64,000 nucleotides of DNA from Euonymus europaeus (lineage: Eukaryota; Streptophyta; Magnoliopsida; Celastrales; Celastraceae), in NCBI GenBank assembly GCA_963580455.1, contig OY756967.1:4982501-5046500 (forward strand). The letters run 5' to 3'. Shown one piece after another: positions 11,946 to 23,577 of this stretch (position 1 is the stretch's first letter; each line of letters begins with the position of its first letter). The position numbers and the translations under genes were made by a program. The notes under the pieces were generated by a model. That model was not told the origin of the DNA, ran no database searches, and saw only the letters and a list, made by a program, of their open reading frames with translations.

Positions 11946-14900
11946 TAGGGGTGTTCATGGGTCGGGTAGGGTCGGTTTTGGTGAATTAGTTTGTCCGACC
12001 CGATCTAGTTCGGGTTATATACTTACAACCCTTAACTGATCCTAATTTGATATGGGTTGAGTGAGGTCGGGTTAATAGGGTTGTCGGGTAGGGTTGGGTT
12101 TAGAACGAGTTAACCTACTTACAATTTATTTCACATGCAGACAGCAGAGTTGCAGACAACATAATACAAATTACAAAAATAACAATTTAGGCAAAATAGC
12201 AAAATAGGTCACTGAGTTTTACATAATACAAATTACAAATCACAAAGTTCAAAACTTCAAAAACAAATTCTCAAATTACAAATCACAAGTTCTCAAATTA
12301 TATTACCATCCATAAGATGTGCTCTTGGTCCAGATCATCATCAAGAATTCAAGATACAAAATATAAACAAATCAAAAGATAAAAGCAACCACACTGCAGT
12401 AAGCAATTAAGCATTAAGCAACTTAGTAACAAGCACTCCAGCAAGCCAGCAACACTCTGCAGCAGTCCCACTCAGCCAGCATTGATCTACATGGCCCAAA
12501 ATGTAGACAATAAATTCCTATGCAGTAGACAGTAGACATTTACAATAGTATGTCATATTAGACAACAAGTGACTTATAAAAATTCAAGCAAAAGACACAA
12601 ATCATCAATACATAATAAAGATTTACTTACACTAACATTATAATGACATTGAGTCACAGTCGACAGTAAACTCAGGCAATTGCAATTCTGTAAAAATTAA
12701 ACATTGAATTAAAGTATATTATGACAAATCAAATTATAAAATTAATAGAAAGTAAAACATAGGTCAAGGTTTAAAGTTATAACAATTACCTTGCTCCATT
12801 TCCTCCACGGTTTCAATATCTTTCATCTCTCCATAAATGTCAATTGCTATTGGTTTCTCTCTCAACCAATTCTGAGCACAAATGAGAGACTCCACTGTTT
12901 TTGGAGACAATGAACTTCTATATGGTCCTAGAATTCGACCACTAGTGCTGAAAGTTGATTCTGAAGCAATTGTGGAGACTGGAATAGCTAGCACATCCCT
13001 AGCCATGCGAGAAAGAACTTGATATTTGCTGCCATTGACCTTCCACCAAGCTAATATATCAAACTTATCATTAAAATTCTCACAAGATTCATCCAAATAG
13101 CGTCCCAATTCTGTCATATTTTCTAGACTCTCATCGGCTCTCATTCGCATGGCCACCCTTGATGCAAATATGCTCACACAATCTTCATCATTGTCCTCCA
13201 CCCTCATAGTTTTTGAAGGTGGCTGAAACTCACTTGGATTATCTCATTGATCAACCCCATAGTTATAGTGATCATACAATTTTGTTAATACATCTTTCAC
13301 CTTTTCCACAATAACTTGACTCTTAATAGGATCATAAATCTCCTCAAAACAATATTTCAAATATTTAAGCTTGTAACGCGGATCCAAGACAGCAGCCACA
13401 TATAACAAAAAATTCATGTTATCCCAATTATCCCAATATTTGTCAAATTTTTCTTTCATGCGGTGGGCCATAAGTTTCATATCGATATCATCACTTTTGC
13501 ACAATTCCAAGAGTCTACTATGCAATGACACAATCTCAATGAAAAATATGTTGGAAGTAACATGAATGGAGGTAGAGAATTTTAAAGTCATTTGGTAGAA
13601 AAGTTTTAAAAATTTCACAAGTGCCCTAGCATATTTCCAATCCTCTTCAGTAGGTGGGCCAATATTCTTGTGAACTTTCCCTTTTCCCTTCCCTTTCCTC
13701 CCAGTGTTGCCACTACTTGCACCCTCTCTATCATCACTAATCTGAGTTCTATCAAAGTACAACAAGAAACGTCTATCATCGGTCTCAAGCCTTCGGAAGA
13801 CTTTTTCGTACTTCAAAGCAACATCCAACATTAGGTAGGTGGAATTCCATCTAGTGTCAACATCCAAACACAAAGATTGCTTACAATCGACCTTCACCAT
13901 CTCTATACATTTCCTAAAAGCACGTAACCTAGCCGGTGAAGACCTCACATATCGTACGGCATTGCGAATCTTTAGTATGGATTGATCATGCTCATCTAAC
14001 CCTTCTTTTACAATGAGATTTAGAATATGCGCACAACAACGCATTTGCATATACTCATTACCTAACACATTGCCCTTCCACTCCTTAGTGACAAGCTTCA
14101 AGTGCTTAAGAGCTCCATCATTTGAACTTGCATTATCCACAGTGACAGTGAATAATTTTTCAATGCCCCAATCTAACAATAATACCTCTATGGCTAGCCC
14201 AATCACATCTCCCTTGTGACTTGGAATTTGAACAAAACTTATGATTCTTTTATTCAATTTCCAGTCACTATCAATCCAATGCGCTGTAATGCACATGTAA
14301 TTGATGTTTTGTATTGATGACCAAGTATTAGTGGTGATGCAAACCATTTCATTTTTTATTAATTTTTTCAATGACTCTCTCTCTTCCTTATAAATCTTCA
14401 AACAATCCCTTTGCACTGTTATCCTAGAAGGGACCTTGAATAATGGTTGGAGTGACTCTACGAACTTCTTAAATCCTTCACCTTCTACGGACCTAAATGA
14501 CAACTCATCAATTATCACCATCTTTGCTAACTCTGTCCTAGCATAATCAATATTGAAATTAACAGCCCGGAGGCTAGGTCCTGAACCATCCTCCTTCTTT
14601 ACAGACTTAAAAAGGAGGGTCTTTTGACCCTTGTCTAATTTCCTGAGAGGTGACTTCTCACATTTGGACAGGTGAATTTTCAAATTTGAAATTCCGTGCT
14701 TCTTTGATGAACACAAATACTTAGAACCACAATAATTGCATTTGGCAGATTCTGGTGGTCCTATGATGTACTTAAAATGAGTCCAAACCTCAGAAGTGCG
14801 CTTACCCTTACGACCGCTTCGCTTAATAGGGCTGTCTGCATTGTCGTTGGCAGCATTATCCTTGTTGATGGGTTCTTGAGGATCTGCCATAGTAGGTGTG

Positions 14901-15680
14901 GTGTCTATATCAGGTAAACTTTGAGGATTTGCAGTACCATCAGCATCCATCGAAGTAACTGAAACATAAACTAAAAACCTCAATTAGAAAATTGAAACAT
15001 CCCAACATCAATGAAAAATTGACAATAGTACCGACAATTAGAAAATCAAAAAATGAAAACCCAAACACACAATTAATATTAACATATTATATAGGTCAGT
15101 CAATCAATAATCTATTTAGTGAAGGATAGATTGAAAGACAACCTTGAACACCAGAGGCTATGGCTAAGCCTTCCATCCTCGATCTGGATTCTGGGTAGTG
15201 GGAACTGAGAAGTGGGGACTGAGAAATGGGTAGTGGGTACTGGGTAGAGGCGAAGAGCGGCTAGGTTTTTCAACTTTCACTTTGAGAGAATGAAAGGAAA
15301 TAAGGCATATTGCATCGTGTTTAGTAAACACTGTTTACTTTAGTCTTTACTTTTGTCTTTACTTCTTTAATCTAGTTGTCTTAGTCTTTACTTTACTTTT
15401 GTCCTTACTTATTTAATCTAGCTGTCTAACTCTCATCATGCGTAATGTACTAATGTCTATATTTATATTTTATAAAAAATATATATATTTAATTAATAGG
15501 GTCGGGTCGGATATATATGGATCGGGTTTACACTAAACCAATAACCGACCCATTTATAAAACGGGTTAGATTTTTTATACCCATACCAGAACTGTTTCAT
15601 GATGGATTGGGTCGGGTTTTGTCGGATTGGGTCGGATTGGCGGGTTGGGTCGGATTGGGTACGGGTTTTGTACAGGCCTA
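11946..15680 (-). mobile_element. hAT transposon with 8-bp TSD, nested in the CACTA element
   Basis: The left end TAGGGGTGTTCATGG (11946) and the inverted right end TAGGCCTGTACAAA (ending 15680) are imperfect hAT-type inverted repeats. They are flanked by AGAATAAA at 11938-11945 and AGAATAAA at 15681-15688, an exact 8-bp target duplication. Subterminal regions (11950-12110 and 15490-15670) are rich in GGGTCGGGT motifs. The interior carries a nearly open BED-finger hAT transposase gene on the minus strand. The element is 3,735 bp. Confidence 0.95.
12764..15176 (-). pseudogene. hAT transposase (BED zinc finger, RICESLEEPER-like) with one in-frame stop
   Basis: Exon 1 is probably 15176-15143 (MEGLAIASGVQ), joined at CAAG/GTTGTC and TTTCAG/TT to exon 2 (14958-12764), about 741 codons in all. 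Domains in order: a BED-type zinc finger (KCNYCGSKYL...HLSKC, near 14660-14740), an RNase H-like core interrupted by an insertion domain, and a C-terminal hAT dimerisation region (ARDVLAIPVSTIASESTFS near 12930-13010). Two defects stand out. TGA at 13246-13244 interrupts the frame, which stays open on both sides. The first catalytic Asp of the TTDxW motif is Asn (AAT at 14329-14327). The second Asp (TVDNASSND) and the C-terminal Glu are present. It is probably inactive but recently decayed. Confidence 0.92.
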
Positions 15681-15744
15681 AGAATAAAGGGTGCCCTAGA
15701 CAAGAATAAAGGGTGGGCCAAAATTCATTTTTGTAAAACTAAAA

Positions 15745-16125
15745 CAAATTACCGACAGAATTATTTTCGTCGGTAAGTAACAACAAATAATTTAATTTTT
15801 TAATGACTTAAAACATTAAACGAAAAACTTTTACCTACGGAAATTTCCGTCGGTAATGAATTTTCTAAATTAAAGATAATTTAGCGTCGGAAATAAATCC
15901 GCCGGTAAAGTTACATATCATGGTCGGAAATTCCGTCGGTAAATCGTCGTAAAAATTCGCGTCATGAATGGCGCCAAATATTGACGACGGGAAAAATGGT
16001 CGGGAAAAGTTTTGTCGGTGATCCATCGGTAAAAAATGTATTGAAACTTTTGTCGGTTTGACGTCGAAAATCGGTCGGAAATTAGCGACGAAAAATTTCT
16101 GTTGGAAAAATTCGTCGATAATTGA
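15745..16125. repeat. CACTA 3' subterminal repeats
   Basis: Array of CCGTCGGTAA, CGTCGGAAAT and GTCGGTGAT variants up to the right terminus, mirroring 8530-8840. No coding potential. Confidence 0.8.
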
Positions 16126-16141
16126 TAGATTTCTTGTAGTG

Positions 16142-17499
16142 AAGGTTGTGTGCGCGAGAGACAGAGAGAGTATGTGTGGAAGAAAAAGAGGGTAAATTTA
16201 TCATTAAACTAGTTAAAACATTAAATTTTGTCTTTAAAGGTGTATTGAACTATAAACACTTTTAAAAGACTAAATAAAATAAGAAGCTCATATAAAAAGC
16301 TTATCAACAAAAAAAATCGTAAACTAAAAAGATGTCAAATATGCTAATATATGTGTTTCTAATAAAAGAAAGAATTATTTGGTGATAAGTCCTTTATATG
16401 GATTTTATATTTCATTTAGTCTTTATGAAAAGTTTGTAGCTCCATACATCCTCAATTATTTGAAATTTAGCTCAATAAGGACAACTTTAAATTTTAACCT
16501 TAATTAATGTCAATTTTAACATGACCTCATTTAAACATATCTTTATTTTTTATTAGTATATGATTGCTCTTAATTTAGAAAATAATTATTATAATAAAAT
16601 AATTATAAATACAATTCCAGAAAGTCGGATGAAATCATGTTTTTTATCTATATATTTTTAAAGATAAACTAATATTTTCACTTTTGATGAATCAAAGTGA
16701 AGAGTCGATCAACCAAATTTTTTTTCTCGAAAATCAAGTGCACTCACATACACAAAATTTACTTGACTTAGTAACCTGTGCATATGCATTAAAATATGTG
16801 AACCACTATATTATCGAAATTAACAATCAAACACTTATGCATCAATAAAACGTTATCCAATATAAATGTCAATATTTTATTACATTGTCAACTAACAACC
16901 AAAGTCAATAACTTATGAGAATAATATCATAATAAAACTCAATTCATATTTCAAACAAAACCAAATACCAGAACAATTTCTAGCCATTTTTGTAACTTTT
17001 GCGAAAATCTTCTGAATTCTGGACAAGTTTGAGAAATCCTCTGATCATCTAAATTTTTGATTTGTTTTGTTTGAAAAATCCTCTAAATTTTTTATAGAAA
17101 ATTTAAAGGATTTCTGGTAATATGGTATAAAGTTTAGGATTTTGAGGTTTAAGATATTAGTGTTTGGAGTTTAGGGTATAAGATTTTGGGGTTTAGGAGA
17201 TTATAATTTATTATTTAGGATTTTGAGGTTTAGGACTTAAGGTTTAAGATTTAGGATTTAGGAATATAAGTTAGTAAAATTCTTCTTAATTATTTATAAG
17301 ATTTTTTGTTCAAAATTAAAACTTGAATTGTTAACATTTAGAGGATTTCTGATAATTAAGTTTAAAGTCTAGGGTTTAGAAGATTAGAATTTAGTGTTTA
17401 AAGTTTAGTATTTTGGGATTTAAGATATTAGGATTTTGTATTTAAGATTTTGAGATTTAGGGTTTTGAAGTTTAAAATTTAGAGTTTCGGGTTGTTTTT
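16142..17499. other. Interior DNA of the long-inverted-repeat element, no gene seen
   Basis: AT-rich, non-coding. 17100-17500 consists of degenerate TTTAGGATTTTGAGG / GTTTAGGGTTT phrases, a low-order repeat. No ORF of interest. Confidence 0.5.
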
Positions 17500-18206
17500 T
17501 CTTTGATTTTCAAAAATTGTTCTAATTTTTATTATATATTTTATGAAATCCTCTAATTTTTTTTGCTTAATTTCATAAATTCTTTTGATTTATGTTGGTA
17601 AATTTTGCGAAATCCTCGAAATTTGAGATAAGTTTGTGAAATCCTCTGAATTTTTGGTTGCTTTTTGTTTGATTTTCAAAAATTCTATATTTTTTTGATA
17701 TATTTTTATGAAATCATTTGAATTTTTTTGCTTACTTTTGAAAACTCATTTAATTGGTTTTGATGAGTTTTTGAGAAATCATCTGAATTCTAGATAAGTT
17801 TGAGAAATCCTCTGAATTCAGAGGATTTGTCGAATGAACATTTAAACATATCGATCATGGATATCATTGGAAATAGTTTTACGTGTATGAATCTTTTTTT
17901 TTAAATCCGACTTGTATTTTGAGAGATAAAACTGTTTAAAGTTTTTTTAAAATAAAAATAAAAAGAATATGATGATGTTAGCATATATCATTCACATAAG
18001 TACTTATTGGAATAAGAGTAGTTTTGTTCATAATTATTTAAAGGATGTTATGGAATATTGAAAAATTGAAGGTAGTGAATGAAATATACATTTTTAATAA
18101 AGGTAATTTTGTCCATAATTATTTAAAAAATGTTACGAAATATTGAAAAATTGAGAATAATAAATATAATACACATTTTTATTAAAAAGCTTATTGGTGA
18201 ATCTCC
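17500..18206 (-). repeat. Right arm of the long inverted repeat
   Basis: Imperfect reverse complement of 7891-8440. It contains an extra unit: GTTTTGTTCATAATTATTT near 18022 and TTTTGTCCATAATTATTT near 18108 mark a local duplication of roughly 85 bp. Sequence just inside (about 17100-17500) is a degenerate GTTTAGGGTTT-like tract. Confidence 0.6.
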
Positions 18207-19599
18207 TAAAAAAAGCACTCCTAAAAGCAATGCACGTTAGTAAAAAAACACAAATATTAAAAAAGAAAGAAAAAGGAAATATGTAAGATCCAAAGAAAAT
18301 TTATCACATGAGAGAATCAATTCTTATCTATTGATAAAAGGTTGAAAGTAATAAAATATAAGTGAGCTCAATAGATAATCTACATGAAGAATAAAGCCCA
18401 CTTCTTGGAGATGAAGAAGAGACTACGCAGTACCCACTCAAACCTTCGAGAAGGAGCCAACACAAACCAGATCGCACGACTCGAAATGACATAACATGCC
18501 ACCATGGAAGGACTAAAGCGACAAAGGAAACATGCATGGAGATCAAGAGGCCGCATCAAGCTCTCCTATTCTCTTTCAACTTCAAGAACACCTCAGATTT
18601 GTGCAGAACCAGAACCCCAATTTTAGTACAATCGAGAAGTTTCATCGCTGATCAGCTCGAGGAGATCCGAAGGGAAAAACTCTAGTTTCAAAATTTTGTT
18701 GGATTTCTTTGGTTTTGTTTGAAATTTTGTTGGATTTCTGCAATCTGTATGTATTAAAACGTGAAGCCAACTTTGGACTGGACCGAGCTTGAGGCCAAAC
18801 CGAGGTCCAGCCAGCGCATAGGGCAACCTGTGAGCTATGACTCTGTGAGGCAGACAGCTCATAGGTGTGACCAAGTGACCTAGACACCTGGTTAAACCAG
18901 CATACGTGTCCGTGACCATCGACCAGACCTGTCCAAGTCTTGTCCCCTCTGGCAGGCTTTCGTTGGGCCGTTGCAAGTAGGTGACCGTTGCTATCGAGCA
19001 AGTTTTCATTGCTGACTTGCTATGCCTTGATGTCCAGCAGACACAGCAAGCTGTAGGTTTCCGTTGCAACTGGTGTTGGATATTTTCAAAAATATTTATT
19101 CTTTTTTGTACTCGACAGAAACTTATTTATATGGATATCAACGACTATTAATGTGAAGAGATACATGTCTCTTGGTGCAAGAGGGCACTTGTATGGTGCA
19201 TGATAATCGTTGCATGTAATTGTCATTGACAATCTATATGTTATGTGCAGTTTTCAGTTTGAATTGAATGGGTGTTTAAGCACTAGTTTGTTTTCTATAT
19301 GTATATAGGTTTCTTTGAGTGCAGTTATATCATCAAGTGTTCCCATAGATAGAGTGTTTCTAGGTTGATACAGATAGTTCATCTTTGAACTTCAACCACA
19401 AACTAGAAAACTTCATTGTATCCCAAATGTATTTTCTCGTATACCTGGTGCACTTGTGATACATATCAAAGGGAGAGAAATTTGTTTAAAAGAAAGCGCT
19501 TACATGCCTTGAAGTTATTTCTATTTGTTATTTTCTTTTACCTCCATTTATATACTTTTGGCAACGACTTGCACCTGCTAGCTGAAGCAGCCAAAGCAT
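18207..19599. other. Intergenic DNA with GC-richer island
   Basis: 18780-19070 is more GC-rich than its surroundings and has overlapping minus-strand ORFs (18623-19069, 18642-19001) that match nothing I know. 19080-19600 looks like old retroelement DNA, but no terminus could be assigned. Confidence 0.35.
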
Positions 19600-21654
19600 G
19601 AGAGTAGCCGAGTAGGTGAAAGGGGATAATATTGATACTGATGAGGAGGATTTTAATGTGAGGGAATCTCTAGGATCTTCCTTTAATCAAAATTCCAAAT
19701 GAGATCACTTCTACTCCTAAAATAAAAAAATTGTCTAGTGGTACAAGGTCGTGTTTTGATAGAGTTATAATTACAAATGTAAGTAATGTTAGAGAAATGG
19801 ATGCAAAATGTAAAATTTGTGGTAAGTTTCTAAGTGGTGCATCGATTGGAGGACTAGTCATTTGAAACATTATTATTCTGCAAAATGTAGACAAATTAAA
19901 TAGTAATGTATAAAAACACAAGTGCAATTAAATATAGATCAAACTAGATATATTGCTAATTTTTAATATGATGAATCACGTGCTCATAAAATGGTTATAG
20001 ATTATATGATTTGAGCTGAGCAACCATTTACTTTTGGTATGATTCAAAGGGGCATTAGTCTTCAATATCATGATTTTTCTGCTATTACTGCAAAAAGGAA
20101 TAATATATATAGATTTCAAAATCAGTTTCTTGAATTGAAGAAATTTTTTTTTATTATCAATTTTGATAGAAAAATTTGGCTCACATATGATATATGGACA
20201 ATTCTATCCAAAAAGTTAGTTATTTATCGTTAACAACTCATTATATTGATTGAGTTATATTGATAAAAAGATTGTTTGTTTTAATGTGTTCCCCTCATAC
20301 TGGATATTTCATAGCTAATGTAATTATTCAAGAACTTGAACATTTGGGCATTAATCAAAAAAAAATTCAATTACATTAGATAATCCTAGTACTAACGAAG
20401 TGGCTCAAAGAGGATTAAAACATTATCTTACACAATCTTTAGGTGAAAATTCATTTCATATTTATTGTTGTACTCATCTTTGTAATTTGATAGTCCAGGA
20501 TGATTTACGCATTTTACTTAATTTCATTGAAGTAATTAGAGATATTGTATTATGTATTAATTCATCTGTATCTAGACACGAAATGTATACAAATTATTAG
20601 GAAAAATTACTCATGAAGAGGAAAAATATTCCTCTAGATGTATCTCATTGATGGAACTCAACATTTTTACTCCTAAAAGTGACAACAAAATATAGGAGAG
20701 TCGTAAATTTATTTTGCGTAAAAATGAAAGAAAATATACTAATTTCGATTTAATATTTCCTGGCAAATACATATGATTGGACAATTGCTAAAATTATTAG
20801 AGTTTTTTCGAATGTTTTTTAGACTTATAAGATATTTCGTTCAATTTATTATCCTGCATCTAGTCGAGTATTTATGCAATTAACAAATATTTGTGTGAAA
20901 TTTAATCGATATTTACAACTAGATGTTTAAAAAAAAAACTTTGATAGCCATGATAGAAAGGTTTGGAAAAGATTTTTATTCCATTACCAATCATATTTAG
21001 TATTGTTGTTTACATGGAACCTAGGTGTAAAGTTGATGTATTAGAGTTATGGTTAGAAATATTATATGAGAATGATAAAGAAAAAGTCGAATCACAATTG
21101 GAAGAAATCAATAGTTATTTGCTAAAGAGTAGACAAACTCAATCATCTATGTCATCTAGTGAGTCCACTTTCAAATTAAAAATGTATCTAGATCAACCTG
21201 TGATTGATATTAAGGATAATCCAAATATTGATAAATTAGCCTAGTGGAAAGTACATGGAAAGGCAAAAATACCCTTTACTCTCCAAAATGGCACGTGATA
21301 TACTAATTGTTTTAGTTTCAACCGTAAAGTCAGAAGCAGCTTTTAGTACAGGTGAGAGAGTTCACAAACTGTAGAAACATTAGTTTGTATTAAAGATTGG
21401 AGTTTGACAAATCAAAGACTGTAAGAACATATACGAGTAGCTTAGTGAAAAGATGAATCAATTAAAACTGACAAGACCATAATAGATTGAAGATAGTTCT
21501 ATCGATGTTAATGAATGAATAGTCATAAATAATTATATATTTATCGATAATGTGATAAGGGTGATGAAAAAAAAGAGGTTAAAGGTCGAGCCCTGGCTTG
21601 GGCTTGGCCTATTGGCTCAAGTTTAACATTTACTCGGCCCGATGCAGACCCCTA
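19600..21654 (+). pseudogene. Decayed hAT transposase / element remnant
   Basis: Pieces of a BED-hAT transposase appear in order on the plus strand but in shifting frames. A BED-finger start (MDAKCKICGKFLSGAS near 19800) comes first, then IWLTYDIWT near 20175 (the first-Asp motif), and HIYCCTHLCNLIVQDD near 20457. Next are VYMEPRCKVDVLE near 21010 and a dimerisation segment near 21265-21350 (SKMARDIL, then VSTVKSEAAFSTG after a frameshift). Many stops interrupt it. The right end CAGACCCCTA at about 21645-21654 resembles a hAT terminus (TAGGGGTCTG in reverse). I could not find the left end or a target duplication. Confidence 0.75.
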
Positions 21655-22485
21655 CAAGTAGAGAGAATACCAACAAAGGTAACATAGTTATGAGCTATGA
21701 CTCTCTTCTGTAGCCAACATGTGTTTGTGAGTTGGGTTTGATTTCATATATCAATCTATAATATTGGCAACAGTTTACAAACATATGAATCTTTGTATTA
21801 AGGTTGGATTCATAGAGTCAATAATCCAACTCTTGACACGGTTTTTGTCAACTTGCCAAGTCTCCAATTTCTTGTCTCCTGGTGGTGGCTTTGATGTAGC
21901 TCGGGTAACAAAACTAGAGGGAAGTTCGTATCATCCAAGATGATTCCAGATGAAAAGAAGCATTGTCAGTCGAGAGCTGCTGAACAATGACTTATGGTTC
22001 GTGTGGGATAACAGTAGTAGTATCTACCATGAATAATTACAAGAAGTTTATGGAGGGAATTTCGATGAAGAAAAAGTTTGGTGGTAGGGTTTAAGGTTTG
22101 TAGTGCTTTGATATCATTTAGAATTCAAGTAACGGATCGAACAACCAAATTCAATTATGTCATTGACAAGCACACATTTATTAGTATTACAAACTGTTTC
22201 TTAAATCACGTGCGGGACACTGCACTTGAATTTAGCTATATATATATATGACAATTAATATCACACACCATAACTCACGACTAATAAACTTAGCTAGTCA
22301 ATAGATTTATGATTTATTATAGAGTTTATAATTTAAGAATTAAGATTTGAGATTTTAAATTTAAAATTCAGGATTTAATTTTTTTTTCAAAATCAATTAT
22401 GTTATAAAATTATTATGATCACCAAAATAGTATCACAAAAATAACTTAAAAAATCCAAAACTAAGAGCGATTTGGGAACATAACA
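21655..22485. other. Intergenic, AT-rich
   Basis: No coding signal. It contains a short AT run at 22240-22250 and repeat-like phrases at 22110-22200. Confidence 0.4.
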
Positions 22486-22887
22486 AGGAGTGGAAGAAAC
22501 CGGATCAACCCGAAATCCGAATTGTAAAATAGAGTTCGGTTCGGTTTGCGGTTTATCGGTTTGGTTTCGATTTTATGGTTTTGAGAGGTTCGGTTTTCGG
22601 TTTATGAAAAAAAAATTTGGTTTTAAATAGAAAACTGAAATTCGTTTACATGTTTTAAATTATATATATATATATATATAATATTAATTAGTTATTACTC
22701 ATTTACTTATTAGGTAGGTAATGATAGAAATACTCAAATACAACATACATTCGATAAAATTGGTTTACACCGAAAAATAAAAAAAAATGGTTCGGTTCAA
22801 TTAGGCTTGACATATTTAGATAAGTTTGATTTTTGATTTTTTCGATTTCGACATCAAACCGAATCGAAAATTCAAACTTCCACTCCT
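22486..22887. mobile_element. MITE, hAT-like, about 400 bp
   Basis: Starts (A)GGAGTGGAAG and ends CTTCCACTCC(T), a 10-bp perfect inverted terminus. Subterminal GGTTCGGTTTGCGG/GGTTCGG repeats at 22530-22600 are matched in inverted form at 22780-22870 (AACCGAATCGAAAA). A (TA)n run sits in the middle (22662-22681). No ORF. An 8-bp target duplication is not exact, so superfamily assignment is tentative. Confidence 0.65.
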
Positions 22888-23577
22888 AGTTACAACTAAA
22901 ATAGTTTGCAGCACTCAGTCCTAATTTTTCTACGTGTCGAAAGATGCACCAAGTTTTTGCTTTTAACTGTGTACCTCGAAAGAAGCAAATCTTACCCACA
23001 AAAACAAAGTCAAATAATTTTTTATTGTCTTTGAGAAACTAAAATCTATCACTTATTTATTTCTTTCTTTCTTTATCTAAATAACTAAATAACTATGGTC
23101 TCCTCAAATAGTTAAGTTCACCAAAATCAAAGCAGTAGTGAGAACCTAGAGCTATATAATCCATATTGTCCAATTCTATTGTAGCATTATATTTGATTGT
23201 AAGAGTTTGTAATAAAATATTTTTTTTTGATGAAAGTTTGTAATAAAATATTCATTATAAATATATAATGAAATATAATATTACAATAATCTACGATGTC
23301 ACAATAAAATGAATTATATATTATGAGCATCTGGGCCATATAGCATTTTCATTATCAAAAAAGACTTCCTATTCAATCAAAGCCTAACCAAAATCATATT
23401 TTCGTACACAGTGAAGAGGAATCAAAACTCGAGATTTCAGTATCTTATCCACATTTCACACAAAAAAGCAGTAGAAAGAAACACAAAATTGAGTGATAGC
23501 ACTAGCACAAACATAAACAAAAAACAGAGAAACCCATAACCAAAGCTACATACAATTCATAACATGTAATTCAAGTT
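22888..23577. other. Intergenic, includes 3' UTR of the peptide gene
   Basis: AT-rich DNA. 23400-23577 is likely the 3' UTR of the minus-strand peptide precursor gene. No other gene is seen. Confidence 0.4.

Larger units (their letters stand above)
8510..16141. mobile_element. CACTA (En/Spm) DNA transposon, complete ends, 3-bp TSD
   Basis: Begins CACTACAAGAAA (8510-8521) and ends TTTCTTGTAGTG (16130-16141), the canonical CACTA terminal inverted repeat. It is flanked by AAG at 8507-8509 and AAG at 16142-16144, the expected 3-bp target duplication. Both subterminal regions are packed with direct and inverted copies of CCGTCGGTAA-type motifs. Inside are a TNPA-like coding remnant (minus strand), a captured expansin fragment, and a nested hAT element (11946-15680). 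No TNPD-type transposase is recognisable, so it is probably non-autonomous. Without the hAT it would be about 3.9 kb. Confidence 0.92.
7891..18206. mobile_element. Composite element bounded by long imperfect terminal inverted repeats
   Basis: The left end GGAGATTCACCAATAA (7891) is matched in inverted orientation by TTATTGGTGAATCTCC ending at 18206. Homology continues inwards: for example ATGATCGATATATTTAAATG near 8123 is the reverse complement of sequence near 17840, and ATCTCTCAAAATA near 8040 matches near 17920. The left arm is about 550 bp and the right arm about 700 bp; the right arm has an extra tandem duplication around 18000-18180. Flanking TA dinucleotides are the only shared target bases I can see. 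Arm length suggests a MULE-like or foldback element, but the 9-bp duplication expected for MULEs is absent. A CACTA element lies inside it. Confidence 0.6.

Noticed and set aside
18623..19069. 148-codon minus-strand ORF and an overlapping 119-codon ORF
   Set aside because: Cys/Trp-rich, no known domain, two overlapping frames of similar length in one GC-richer patch; looks like chance openness.
22486..22887. hAT assignment of this MITE by an 8-bp duplication
   Set aside because: Flanks ACATAACA and AGTTACAA are not equal, so the superfamily is left tentative although the terminal repeats are clear.
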